From assembly GCA_033239525.1 (NCBI GenBank), contig BSYO01000016.1, positions 5,901,045 through 5,965,044 of the forward strand: a stretch of 64,000 nucleotides of DNA, in the 5' to 3' direction. The stretch comes from Nepenthes gracilis (lineage: Eukaryota > Streptophyta > Magnoliopsida > Caryophyllales > Nepenthaceae). The notes beneath the pieces are model-generated. The model did no database searches. It was not told where the DNA came from and saw only the letters and a program-made list of their open reading frames with translations. The translations under genes were made by a program, and so were the position numbers. Of the stretch, positions 1 through 11,726 are shown one piece after another. Each line of letters opens with the position of its first letter. Position 1 is the stretch's first letter.

Positions 1-99
1 ACAACCGAGCGTACCAAATGGAAGACAGAGAAGCCGCTAAAGAGCCGATTCTGGACCAAGAGTGACGGGACGGACGGAATTACCGTTGGATGTTGAAGG

Positions 100-165
100 A
101 ACGAAAGAGCATGAGATGGGAGATGGGTGACTGCTGCAGGGGTTTAAATAGGCAAACTGTTGCAA
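100..165 (-). promoter_or_regulatory. Candidate core promoter at the left edge
   Basis: Read on the minus strand, 150 down to 143 gives tatttaaa in a TATA-like context, followed by a C/T-rich stretch (ctcccatctcatgctc) resembling a plant 5' leader. The open frame downstream (222 to 37) runs towards the window edge but matches no family I recognise. If real, this would be the promoter of a gene lying left of the window. The evidence is only the TATA-like element and base composition. Confidence 0.28.
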
Positions 166-222
166 CGTATCACCACTGCTCCATGATTTCTCCCTTGGTT
201 TGGCCGTCGGGTAAAATTTCAA

Positions 223-2096
223 TTATTTGTTATTTCTTAAGTTTTGTTAACTTTTAAAATCAAATTTATGTATTTCCCCTTTAATTCTTCCGGACCAAAA
301 CGGCACAACTTATTATGTTTCCCATTTTAACAAAAATTTAGGATAAATTTTGGACAAATAATCTCACACGTGGAAATTAAAAATTCTAGGCAAATAAATA
401 CGAAAAAAAAAAAAAAAAATCATAGTAACGATCACAAAAGTAAAATCAATCCTAAGCCTGATACATCGCTACCTATATGCGGTTTTTCCCTTTATTCAAC
501 TAGTGCGTTATTAACTCACTCATTACTTACCAAAAAAAGCGTTGTTAACTCACGCCCAAAAACACATTGGCCCTAAAATTCAAAATTTACACACCACAAG
601 GAGAATCAGATGCTAGAAAGTACCCTGAGAGTCATTCACCTTTCACATTTAAGTCATTTTTAGGCATGTTTGAACGACGGGTTGCCTGATGACTCGTGTG
701 TTGTCCGAGCATGGCACTGCAAGGGGAAAACCCAGCCCAGCACAATGATAAGCCAAGACCATGTCGTGCCACGTCCAGCCAAATGAGCCGATAAAAAATT
801 ATATGAAACATAGGCAAAGGATGATGAATAAATTAATTCATAACTTATTAATCAAATATTATTTGTTACATTAAATGTAAATCTAATGCATTATAATGAT
901 TAAATGTGTAAGTATTCATGTGTAATTTCAGTATCCACGTATTGCTCAAAATTATTGAATTTTATAATCAGCATTTTACGTTCAACTATTTTTTTTAAAA
1001 AAAAATGATGCACGTCTCAATGATTTTTAGTGTTATTTCACTTCACTTTTCACCGACTAATTAACCATCGTCATTGAAGGGATACTTAGATGACATGATG
1101 CTTTCAATTGGGGCTAGAAGATCTTGCATCATCAAGGCATGCATTAGAAAATATACGTTCGTTAGTCTTTTATCAATCCAAAATATTAAATTCAGATTAA
1201 TTGCACGTAACAATGTGGTCAAAATTGCAAGAAGTGCATTACTTTAACCGGCATTGAATTTTTATCGACCGGCTCTGATCCACAGTGACTTTGTATAAGA
1301 AATAACATATAGTTCTCTTAGGACGATGACTGCTAATGCTACTATTGGCTTTGACAATTAGTGTGGAATGTTCACATCTTTATATTTATCTTCGTTATAG
1401 ATATAATGTTATGAAAATCATAATAGGCCGACATTATTAGAAAATTATAATAATTGATTCAGTAGTAAAATCGATATTATATGATATGTGCCTATAAGTT
1501 TATTAATTACAAAAAAAAAAATATTTCTAAAAGTATTTTATCAAATTTTTCTGTCTTTCAATCTATCTCTATAATAAGCTCTATGATAGAATGTATTTGT
1601 TGTGGAAGATAGAGAGTTAGTACAATGCGAAAAGGATATGCTATATCTAGTATCTGGTGTGTATTCTACCTGGTGAGGCAATCGATCTTTATTCTTTTAT
1701 TATTGAGGTTATTTTTGTCTACTTAAAGTCTTAAATTGCTGTTTCAAAAAAAAATATTCTAATAAAAAAATAATATTTTAAATTTTTTTTATAAGTAAAA
1801 AAATAAATTATAAAATATTATTAACATACAAATTAATAATATGACATGCATATTTTACATGAAATAGTTCTCCTTTGAGAATCATACTAAAATTATGATT
1901 TAGATAAATCTACAAAAACATTATTATTTAAAATACTATCAAAATTAATAAAAAAGCTTTATTATAAATTCCATAATAATTATCAAAAGTATTAAATGCT
2001 TTCGTAATTGGGAGAGTTGCATATTTTTCACTTTTTATGTGCTGTTTCAGTTGCCAAATCACAAGGCACAACCTGCGGGCTAGCAAAGGCTTCAAA
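223..2096. other. AT-rich sequence without a recognisable gene
   Basis: Mostly AT-rich with homopolymer runs (for example 403-418 and 1511-1520). A GC-richer patch at 640-800 has no family resemblance that I can name. The only interpretable item is the tiny LINE insertion at 505-553. No frame has sustained coding character. Confidence 0.6.
505..553 (+). mobile_element. Extremely 5'-truncated LINE insertion with 15-bp TSD
   Basis: gcgttattaactcac (505-519) and gcgttgttaactcac (539-553) are direct repeats with one mismatch. Between them lie 19 nt, tcattacttaccaaaaaaa (520-538). The end acttaccaaaa is the same 3' tail carried by the two longer LINE copies at 2376-3533 and 58124-59158. The arrangement of TSD, 3' tail and poly-A in + orientation fits target-primed reverse transcription that stopped after about 20 nt. 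Confidence 0.7.
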
Positions 2097-2168
2097 CATA
2101 TATCATGCTCACTAATATCATTTCTCCCCTCTTAGCTGAGTTTTCTTCCCATATATCATGCTCACTAA
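2097..2168. repeat. 19-bp perfect direct repeat, 53 bp apart
   Basis: catatatcatgctcactaa occurs at 2097-2115 and exactly again at 2150-2168, with 34 nt between the copies. It may be a local tandem duplication or the TSD of a short insertion. The intervening 34 nt have no poly-A tail or inverted ends, so no element can be named. Confidence 0.7.
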
Positions 2169-2375
2169 CCCCACTTGCTATGGTCCTCCAGAACAAATTT
2201 GTAAAAGTGATTTTATCACGTAGAGGCTCTTATTGGGATGGACTACTCTCTTACAAGTGCCATACTATTATACATATCCATATTCTTTGTTTTGTTGGCT
2301 GATCACGTGAAGGATTGCGTGTGGTTCACCACTTAATATGATCAAGCAAATGAATAAGATTGATGAGTGAGATCA

Positions 2376-3533
2376 GCTGCGGCGGATACAATTAGCTGGG
2401 ATTGGTTTGATGATTGGCGCGAAGCTGTACCTGTATGGGATGCTGTTGGGGCAGGTCCCTGATTTTTGGATGACTGAGAGTTATTGCTACTGGTTGTTGC
2501 ACTTTCGGCTGGTGATCTCCTGCTATTGATCATTGCTGATCTCCTGATGTTTCTTGTAGCTGTCATAGGTTGCTGTTATGAGGGATTACCTCCTTTTTTG
2601 CTATTTGCTGAACTGCTGGGAAGTAGTAGTTGTCTTGGTTGGCTGCGGTTTTGGTTCTAGGTGGCTGAACTGCTCTGGAAAACTGCTATGGATGCTACTT
2701 AGCAAAAGAAATGTTCGCCTTGTTGGCGGATGAAGATGGTGACGCATGTTGAATTTAATTTGCTTGGACCATGCTTCTGTTGGCATTGGCTTTTAGTTGT
2801 CGCAGCATGCTTGATTATGAACTGTGCCTCTCCTGCTCCCCCATCAAATTGTGAGATCTTGGAGCAAGCTGCTGATGCTTGGTGAAGATTGCTTACTGTT
2901 GAAATCCGCATTATTCTGTTCTGCAACCTGGATCGATGATGCTGATTTCAACAGTGAGACTCAGGGATCTTCTGCTGCACAGGTGGTCGCTGGCTTTGTG
3001 GTGCTGCACCAAAATCGGCTGTATGATCTGCCCGTGGTCCATGTTGGCAATGTGCATTCGGATGTTACCTTACCCGTGCTGAAGATGCAGTGTCTTCTGG
3101 CTGGCGTCTTGGTAGTATTCCATGCTGCTGCTGCTATTTTTGAACTGGACGTGGCCGTGCCTATGTGCTGAATTTTCATCGTCTCTCGGCTATGTTGTGA
3201 GGATGAATTAGCAAGTTGCCGTGGTTGCTGGCAGATTCGTTTTGCTGTAGTTTGCTGCTACGGGGCGATCGAAAGTTGTGGTTCCAGTCGTCTCGGGAGT
3301 ATCTGAGTTTGCTTCTGCTTAAGTATTAGGACTAAGCTTATGTTTTGTTTGCTGTTAGTCCTTACCTCTTAGAGGTTTATTTTGAGTCATTCTCTGATGT
3401 ACCAGCTGCTCGGGGTATGCCCTAGCGTATTATGTTCTAACTCTAAGTCAAAAAACTTAGAGTTATAGCATAGCTTTTGTAAATTTTTTCTCCCGTTAAT
3501 CCAAAATACACACTTACTTACCAAAAAAAAAAG
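2376..3533 (+). mobile_element. 5'-truncated LINE (L1-type 3' end) with 14-bp TSD
   Basis: The insert is 1.16 kb, T/G-rich with many gctg runs, and ends ccaaaaaaaaaa. It is flanked by gatgagtgagatca at 2362-2375 and 3534-3547. The last ~130 nt, including cggggtatgccctag near 3413 and ttacttaccaaaa at the end, match the end of the copy at 58124-59158. No reverse transcriptase motif is visible, so it is a 3' fragment or a non-autonomous retroposon moved by LINE machinery. It interrupts a repeat whose related unfilled copy is at about 12850-13058. Confidence 0.75.
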
Positions 3534-3900
3534 GATGAGTGAGATCAACGCCTGACATGTCATCATTGGGCACATATATGTATGAGAGAGTTTGGGTTAT
3601 TTTGTCAAAATTATTTGAATTGATAAGGGTATTAACAAAATAATGTTTGAATTGCATGGACTTTGATATTTGGAGGAATAAGATTAACAATTTATTATTC
3701 GTTAAAATTTTTTTAGTATTTTCTACTCAAAAGTTTAAATTAAAATCTAATGAATATTTAAAAATATGTTAATGATAACCTTTCTAATTATATATGTAAT
3801 GAAAAGCATGTGAGTGCGCTACGAAAAAAGCTCAAAGTGTTTTATGTTTCGAAAACAAATAATAATAAATTATGTCATTTGATGAAATTGATACAAATAA
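3534..3900. other. Right flank of the LINE, unassigned
   Basis: The first ~60 nt continue the interrupted repeat (compare 13010-13058). The rest is AT-rich up to the start of the decayed copia element. Nothing else was recognised. Confidence 0.5.
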
Positions 3901-4573
3901 AATAATGGGAAGGAGGTCTTATAGGCTATCATCTCAAGGAGTTTTACCATAGTGTTGATTAATTGAGTAGAATGAGTATAAAAAGGCTTGTGATTGTTCT
4001 AACACCACTCCTAAAAGTGTAGTAATCCTAGAAATAGCAAAGAGTGTGATCCTCCTTAGTGAGGAGATGAAAATAAGGCCACAGGACTCCATATCCTTAC
4101 ATTCCAAAATGCTTGTCTCAAAGTCACTGGAAAGATAAAAAGGGAAAGGTTTCAAATCGAGTGGGAAGAGTTGAAACGAATCAAGGTTGAGGTATCAAAA
4201 TCTCAAATGCTGCTATTGCAAAAAGAAATATCATATCAAGAAATATTGTTACAAATAAAAATGAAAAAAATTAAGATATCAATAAAAAGAAAAATAATCA
4301 GTTATTATCAAGTCCAATCTTCTCATTGTGTATGAAGAAAATTTAAACAATGTGGCTAATTACGATATAAGTTTGGTGATCAATAGCAGTGCTTCACCCA
4401 TGTGATGTCTAGGAGGAAATTTTTTACATCTTGTACTGCCAGTAATTTCAGCATATTATAAAAAGGAACAATGAATTTTCTTTGATCAGGGGATCCGGCG
4501 ACATGTGTTTACCTATTGGCAATGGCATCAAATTGGTCTTGAAGGATATATAACATGTCCTGAACATCTATTT
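3900..4573 (+). pseudogene. Ty1/copia gag and protease remnant (left part of copia-1)
   Basis: A complete CX2CX4HX4C gag zinc knuckle is encoded at 4208-4249. About 120 nt further on is a protease-like stretch with a broken DTGAS site (VINSSASP), then the start of the GAG-pre-integrase region. Frames are broken by many stops. The reading stops at 4573 and resumes in the same domain at 8987 (LNLVLVGKL), so the two parts were continuous before the gag-only element inserted. The same domains in a related copy are at 39715-40140. No 5' LTR was found. Confidence 0.75.
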
Positions 4574-5642
4574 TGAAAAGGACGTTTTGTCCCTAATTAC
4601 ACAACAAAATTTTGACCCTGTGTAGGATTAATAGAAGCAGTATAAAATTAAATATTCAATACACGTAAAGAATATTTATATATAAATGATATGAGCAATA
4701 CGAGCATATAAATGAAGACAATAAACAATAAGAAATTAGAAGCAATTTTTGGTGATGAAGGAAAAACTCGATACCCATGGTAACCGAGAAAAACCTTTCG
4801 GGCTTCAACAGCCAAGAAAAAAATGTACTATAAAAATTAATTTATAGATCGGGTGGTAATAACGCGCTAACCTAACCGACTTACTCCCGTTTTGTGATTC
4901 ATACCAAGGAACTCCTTGGATTTGCTCACGGCAATGGAACCGAACACCTTTCGGTCTTCATGTCAATATTCCCCCACGAATCGTTTGAATTGCTGCACAC
5001 CTCCGGATCCCCTTCTTCACACTACCACGTCGCCAACGAAGGTAAAAGAGTAGGAGTGTTGAATTGGTAAAGAACAAGTGGTGAGAAAACCGTTAGCATA
5101 TGAAACACAATGATGTAATTACCGTTTTCTCAATTTTGAGCAAGATTAATTGAGTAAAAGTTGGATTTCTCCCAAAGGGGATGTTTCAAAATATCTCAGC
5201 AAAAGTTAGGGTAACTGAAATAAGAAGAAAATTTATAGAGAGTTCAAAAAACGTGTTTAAAATTAATAACCGTTATTGCGGCGCTCGAGCAGCGAGTACA
5301 CCGAGCGTTTCAAGAGAAAACCCTATTTGGACTCGAGTGAGAGGACGGTGAGTTTTGAGCGGACGGTTATTGGAATTTGGGCTCGAGCGCCCGGCAAGCT
5401 CATGGAAGGCGCGGGGCTACTGGAATCGGGGCTCGAGCGAATGGCGAGCACAGGCAGGCGTGGGGCTTTTGGAATCTGAGCTCGAGCGGGTAGCAGGCGA
5501 ACAGCAGGCATGATACTCCTGGAACCCGAAAACGGACAGCCATCAAAATAAGTTGATGTAATAATTCGATGAACTCAACCTAATATCGACACATGATTAA
5601 ATATGGTTATGGAATATACCAATCACAAAAATGACCATAACA
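4574..5642 (-). repeat. 3' LTR of gag-only element copy 1
   Basis: 1069 bp. On the minus strand it starts TGTTATGGTC and ends CCTTTTCA. It aligns throughout with 7924-8986 and with the inverted LTRs at 41853-42849 and 45298-46296. At 5276-5510 it carries several imperfect repeats of about 50 bp built around gctcgagcg, in the U3 upstream of the expected TATA position. Confidence 0.85.
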
Positions 5643-5655
5643 ATCTCTCCCTTTG
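5643..5655 (-). other. Polypurine tract
   Basis: On the minus strand this reads caaagggagagat, directly adjoining the 3' LTR. The + oriented copy has caaagggtgagat in the same place (45285-45297). It is the expected plus-strand DNA primer. Confidence 0.75.
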
Positions 5656-6039
5656 ACAATTCTGTGACAAAATGTGTAAGAAAAAAATACAAGAAAAGCA
5701 CAGGTTTAGACACCATTGAATAGAACTCGTGTACATAAAAATCTACACCTAGTGAGAGATAAAAATAATACAACAAGTAAATAAAAAACACTACACGAGA
5801 GCTGTTGTGTTGATATTGTGGCTGTCGTATTGTCATTGTAGCTCTATTGTTTGGTTAACTATGGTTAGTACAAATAGATATAATATAAAGAGATATAATA
5901 TGCCGAGAGTAATATAAAAAGAAGATAATCATGCATAGTAGCTTATAGTAACATAACTTCCCCTAACAACAATAACCTCCCCAGAAAAACAAGAACTACT
6001 CCCCCTATCTTCCCTAAAATAACAACTACTCCATCTTTT

Positions 6040-7870
6040 TGTCACAAGTGATCAAAAGGTAATGGAGCACACTCTTCTTAATCCATATTTTCTTACAACG
6101 TTTTATTATATTGCTTAAATTGGTCACTTGATCATTTAAAAGGTTGATACAGTGAATGAGATACTTTGTCTTTGAGCTTTCCCAAAAATTATTTTGACGT
6201 AACGTTACGGGGTAGTAGGACCAAATATGGCCAATAATGCCTCACCCATGGTAAGTAAGTACAAATTTAGTGGGTATGTTCATGACCTTTTGGCTATATG
6301 GATTAGGTATAGGATTTGAGCCAAATCTTTTCTCTGCACGTTGAGACACCGACTGAGAGATTTTAAATATGTTAATATTTTTGTGTGGGATTTTCATGGT
6401 GGGAACAAAGATAGTCTTAGGTTGTAGGCCGTGTTGAAAAATTTTCTCAATATATCCCAAACCCTTTTTATTTTCAGTAACTTTCCTAAGCCCCAACATG
6501 TGATCAAGTTTCTCGGTTCCACTTGAGAATTTTTTCATATTATTCTTAGTGTTTTCAAGCTCCACTTCAAGGTATTTAATTTTTTCGATAAAGGAGTTGT
6601 TTTTCATTTCCAGTTCATCATGTGCAAAAGTGGCACTCTTCAATTTGGTCATAACTTATGCCTTTTTTTTCCAAATCGATGAGAATACTATTTAATATTT
6701 TATTTATTTTCTTTACTTTTAGGAATTCATTAAACAGTTTATCATATACTTCTTGAAACCCATCAAATTTGACTTCTGACTCATTCTCAGAGTCATCGGA
6801 TTGATTATGAGTTTCTTCTAAATGTTTATTATTTCCACACATCGGGATCATAAACGCCATGTACTTAACAGAGCCATCTTCAGTGCAACTTTCAACTTCT
6901 TCTTATTCATCATCGCTTAAGGTCGTATTAGCTTTTAAGACTTGACCTTGTTGGCATTTAAGATTTGGACATTTAGCACGATAATAACAAAAATATTTAC
7001 ACTCGTGACATTGAACTCTTTAGGTATTTTTTGATTTGGATTCTTTAATATCACGTCGATCTTTCTTATTAAATTTAAGTGATCTTTTTGAATCCTCATT
7101 TGGTTTGTTGGTTGAAAATTTATTTTTGTTCAAAAATATTTTAAAAATTCTAACAAATAGGGTAAAATCTTCATCACTATTTGACTCATCATCGATGTTA
7201 CGGTCTCTATTTTCCCTAATAGATTTTAGAGCAATCGATTTAGTTTTCCTTGATTGCGGAAGTGTGTGTTCATAAGTTTAGAGAGATTCTACAAGTTCTT
7301 CGATCTTTATTTTATCAAGGTTTTTACTTTCTTTGATAACGGTGACCATAGGTCTAAATCGCTCAGGGAGAGATCGAAGAATTTTTCTAACTATTCTATG
7401 TTTTGAAATTCATTCTCCTAAATTAAACAAGGAGTTTATAATATTATTTAGTTGAGTATAGAATTTATCGAATGTTTCATTATCTTTCGTTCAGATTTCT
7501 TCAAATTTAGTCGTAAGAATTTATAGTTTTGAGTTTTTGACAAGTTTGGTGCCTTCATGAATGATTTTAAGAATATCTCACGCATCAATTGAAGTTTCAC
7601 ACATAGAGATGCGTTTAAACTTTTCGGAAGATATAGCCATAAAAATGGCATGCAGTCTATTACTGTTCCAATTATAGGCATTAAATTCTTCTTTTGACCA
7701 CAAAAATAAAACTTTTGGTTTATCAGTGGTTAAACTTCTTGGTGGTATCCACACCATTTGAGTGCTAGACCATACTCGCTCATCCATTGATTTGAGGAAG
7801 GCTCTCATACGAACCTTCTAATACATATAATTACTCCCATCAAAGAAGGAAGGAACGGATAGTGATCCAC
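6040..7870 (-). pseudogene. gag: Copia gag (UBN2-type) of gag-only element copy 1, frameshifted
   Basis: The minus-strand reading starts with a gag N-terminus (FFDGSNY then MRAFLKSMDERVW near 7808). It continues through a UBN2-like middle part, a first zinc knuckle near 6960-7010 (CHECKYFCYYRAKC, with the histidine replaced by Tyr), an acidic/coiled region (SDDSENESE near 6780), and a segment ending at NIPTKF near 6260. A second knuckle-like region follows. The frame then ends instead of entering protease. Several stops and frameshifts make it non-functional as it stands. Confidence 0.75.
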
Positions 7871-7908
7871 TCATATACATCTAGATCGGAGGTCACGGAT
7901 CGAGGTAA

Positions 7909-7921
7909 GTCTCTGATACCA
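7909..7921 (-). other. Primer binding site, initiator tRNA-Met type
   Basis: On the minus strand TGGTATCAGAGA begins at 7921, two bases inside the 5' LTR end (7924). This is the usual plant copia initiator-Met primer site. It fixes the element's orientation and LTR boundary. Confidence 0.85.
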
Positions 7922-7923
7922 AT

Positions 7924-8986
7924 TGAAAAGGATATTTTGTCCCAAATTATATAATAAAGTTTTGACCCTGTGCAGGATTAGTGAAAGTATGATAAAATTA
8001 ATTATTTAATATAAGTAAAGAATATTTATATCTAAATGATATGAGCAATACAAGTAAATAAATGAAGGCAATAAGCAATAAGAAATTAGATGCAATTTTT
8101 TGTAACGAAGGAATAACTCGATATTCACGATAATCGAGAAAAAATCTTTCGGGTTTCAACGGTTAGGGAAGAAATACACTATGAAAATCAACTTACAAAT
8201 TGGGTAGTAACGATGCGCTAACTCAACCGACTTACTTTCATCTTGCGATCCCTACCAAGGAACTCCTCGAATTTGCCAATGGCAACGGAATTAGATATTT
8301 TTCGGTCTTCACGTTAATCTACCCTCATGAACTGCTTGAATTGCCATACACCTCTGGATCCCCTTCTTCACACTCCCCACATCGCCAACGAAGGTAAAAA
8401 GGTAGGAGTGTTGAATCAATAAAGAACAAGTGGTAGAAACCGTTAGCACATGAAACACAATGATGTAATTACAGTTTTCTCAATTTTGAGCAAGATTAAT
8501 GGAATAAAAGTTAGATTTCTCACAAAGGGGGTGCTCCAAAATGCTTCAGCAAAAGTTAGGGTAATTGAAATAAGGAAATAATTTATAGAGAGCTAGAAAA
8601 ACATGTTTAAAATTAATGACCGTTGCCACGGCGTTCGAATACGGCGAGAGTTTTAAGAGAAAATCCTATTTGGGTTTGAGCGAGAGGACGGCAAGTTTTG
8701 AGCAGATGGTTACTGAAATTTGGGTTTGAGCGCCCGGCGAGCTCATGGAAGGCGTAGGGCTACTGGAATTAGGGCTCAAGCGGATGGCGAACGCACGGTA
8801 GGTGCAGGGTTTCTGGAATCGAAGCTCGAACGGATAGTAGGCGAATAGCAGGCGTGATACTCCTGGAACCCGGGAATGGACAGCCACCAAAATAAGTTGA
8901 TGCAGTACTTCGATGAACTCAACCCAATATCAACACATGACTAAATATGGTTACGAAATATACCAATCACAAAAATGACCCTAACA
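7924..8986 (-). repeat. 5' LTR of gag-only element copy 1
   Basis: 1063 bp. On the minus strand it starts TGTTAGGGTC and ends CCTTTTCA. The ctcgagcg motifs of the partner LTR appear here as tttgagcg, ctcaagcg and ctcgaacg (8640-8830). These C-to-T and G-to-A changes look like deamination of methylated cytosines. Confidence 0.85.
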
Positions 8987-11600
8987 TACTTGAATCTTGT
9001 CTTGGTCGGTAAATTGATGATAAAGGGTTTTGTAATATATTCTATAAGGGCTTATAGAAACTCACTAGAGGTACTCTCTAGTGGTGACACGTGAGAAAAT
9101 TTTTAGCTTTTACATGTTAAAAGTTCCGGTCTCAAATAGAGATGTAAATATGGTTAAGGGTTACGTGTCAACCAATTTATGCCACAAGCAACTTAGCCAC
9201 ATAAGCGAGAAAGGCTCAACTGTTTAGTGAAGAAGAATATTCTTCTGGGTGCTAAGAAGGCAAAGTTAAAGATGTCCTCATTGTATAACTGAAAAGCAAT
9301 AGAGAGTTTTATTCAATGAAAACTCATTTACAAAGAAGGCGGCTTTCTTTAAACTTGTATATATTGACTCATGTTATCCTCTCAAGATAAAGATTCTCAG
9401 CGGCGTACTTTATTTTATAATCTTTAATGATAATTGTTCTAAAAAATTATAGGTAATATCTCTTAAAGATAAAGGATCAAATACTTGATATCTTCAAGGA
9501 ATTTCATACATTGGTTGGAAGGAAAATGGAAAAGAAGCTAAAGTATATCCATGGTAACAATAGAGGAGAGTAGTCGGGCCATTTGATGTATATTGTTGTT
9601 CACATGAGATTGACATCAAAATACTGCACTGAAGACACCATAACTAAGTAGTGTGGCCAAAAGATATGAATTGAACGTTGATTGAGAGAATTCACAGTGC
9701 ATTTTCAGTGGCAAAACTTCTTATATCCTTTTGGGGGAAAGCCTTAAATGATATGACTTATGAAATTAACATTTTTTCTAGCGGTTCCCCAAATGGTGAT
9801 ATGTCTGACAAGGTAAAGTTTGGAATGGATTTTTTACAATCGTTTGTACGTGTGCTGGTGCAAGTAAATTGTCCATATTCTAAGAAATGAAAGATCTAAG
9901 ATTGATGTGAAAATACAGCAATGCATCTTTCTCAATTACGGAGAAGATGAATTCTGCTGTCAATTTTGTGATTCAGTATAGAAGAAGCTTCTGAAACCAA
10001 AATATGTGGTATTCATTGAAGACGAGGCCCATGAGGATATTAGTAAAGCAAAAAAGATGATCTCCTACAATAATAACTATTTTAGTGATATAGATCCTAT
10101 GCCTTTGACACCAATGCCAATTTAAGTTGATGATGTCGCTCGGGGTGATCAAAAAGGTGATGGTGACTATGAGATTCCCTCATTTGATGAGATAGATGAT
10201 GACGTAAATTATGATACTCATTATGTATTCATCATGAAGCTCCCAAGTTTACACCGACTATACCACTTAAATAATCAATGAGAGATCAATGGCCTTCCAC
10301 ATGTCTATTGGCCAATGGATATGTATTACTTACTGATAATAGAGAGCTCGAATGTTTCAATGATGTTTTAGAGGATGACCATAAAACAGAGGGCATAGAT
10401 GTTATGTAAGATGAGTTAAAGTCCTTCCATAAGAACTATACTTTTGGGCTCATTAAATTTCCCAAGGAAAGAGTGCATTGAAGAATAAGTAAGCTTTTCA
10501 CTTGAAGTCCAAAGTAAACAGCTATCAACCGAAGTACAATGCAAGATTGGTTGTATTGATTTTGAAAATATTTTTTCTTCCGTTATAAAGATGTCTTCCA
10601 CTCAAGTTGTTCCTATACTAGTTATGAGACTTGATCTAGAAGTTGAATAACTAGATATGTGGATGTCTTTCTTCCACAATAATCTTTAGGACGAAATTTT
10701 CATGGAACAATTAGAGGGGTTTTAAGCTAAAGGAAAGGAGCATCTAGTATACTGTTTGAAGAAAAGTCTTTACGAGTTAAAGTAAGTCTTGAGGCAATGG
10801 TAGAAAAAATTTGAATAGGTGATGGCAAAGTAAGGCTACTAGAAGACTATTTTAAACTAGTATATATTTATCTAAAAGTTCCTAGAAGAAGATTTGGTTA
10901 TCATTTTGTTAATATAGACGACTTGCTTATTATGGGATGGAAGAACTATTGGATTAGTGAGCTGAAAAGGCAACAAAGGAACTTTTTTATTTTACAAGAC
11001 TTTGGGCTAGCATAATATATATATATATATATATGTTGTTTATGATTAGATAGCAAAGAGGTGCTTCAACAATTCAAGTTAAAAAAAATATATTGAAAAG
11101 GTGCTTTCATGATTCAATATGGATAAATCTAAGCTAGTGAGCATTTCGCTTGCTAATTATTTAAGTTGAACACTCGACAACTTCCTTCTACAGAAGATGA
11201 CAAGGCCAACATAAAATATGTTTTTTGTTCTTCAGTTGTTATGAGTTTAATGTATGCAATGGTTTGTATGAGGTCAAACATAGCTCATACAGCTAAACCA
11301 TTAGTCGATTCTTTTTTAATCTAGAAAAGAAGTATCGGTCTACGATAAAGTGAGTACTTAAGTATTTTCAGGGTACTTCTAAGATATGCTTGGTCTTTGA
11401 CAATGGTAATTCATTTTTTGTTGGGGTTATGGACGTTGATATGACGAGCTACCTTAACTCTTGAATTCAGGATATTTGTTTATATTTACATGAGGAGCTA
11501 TGCCTTAGCAAGTGAGGATACAAATATGTACAACACTCTCTATTACTGAAGTTAAGTTCATTGATATGACAAAAGTAAGAAAATATTGTGAATAAAAAAA
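8987..11600 (+). pseudogene. Ty1/copia pol remnant (right part of copia-1)
   Basis: It resumes the GAG-pre-integrase region at 8987. Broken integrase follows (IERIHSAFSVAKL near 9690, FWGKALN near 9730). Reverse transcriptase is at 10720-10830 (KGKEHLVYCLKKSLYELK), with a degraded YVDD neighbourhood near 10910 (NIDDLLIMGW). RNase H fragments (SLMYAMVCMRSNIAHT near 11245, EDTNMYNTL near 11520) follow in the expected copia order. Stops are frequent. No 3' LTR was recognised before the solo LTR at 11727. Confidence 0.8.
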
Positions 11601-11726
11601 TTTAATTGGAAACTCAGTTTAAAGTAAGAGTGAAACGTGTTCCTCTATAAAAACCAAAACTCTATTCATATTTAGAAAAAAAACTCATCATTTCATTCTA
11701 GATTGAAACACATTATTATTAGATAT

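Larger units (their letters stand above)
4574..8986 (-). mobile_element. Complete gag-only Ty1/copia-type LTR retrotransposon, copy 1
   Basis: A 4.4-kb unit on the minus strand: 5' LTR 7924-8986, primer site, gag frame about 7870-6040, polypurine tract, 3' LTR 4574-5642. Flanking pentamers tattt (4569-4573) and tactt (8987-8991) differ at one base, as expected for an old TSD. It splits copia-1 inside the GAG-pre-integrase region. No protease, integrase, reverse transcriptase or RNase H motif is present. The second copy at 41853-46296 ends its coding part at the same place, so this is a non-autonomous family resembling TR-GAG elements, not a one-off deletion. Confidence 0.85.
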
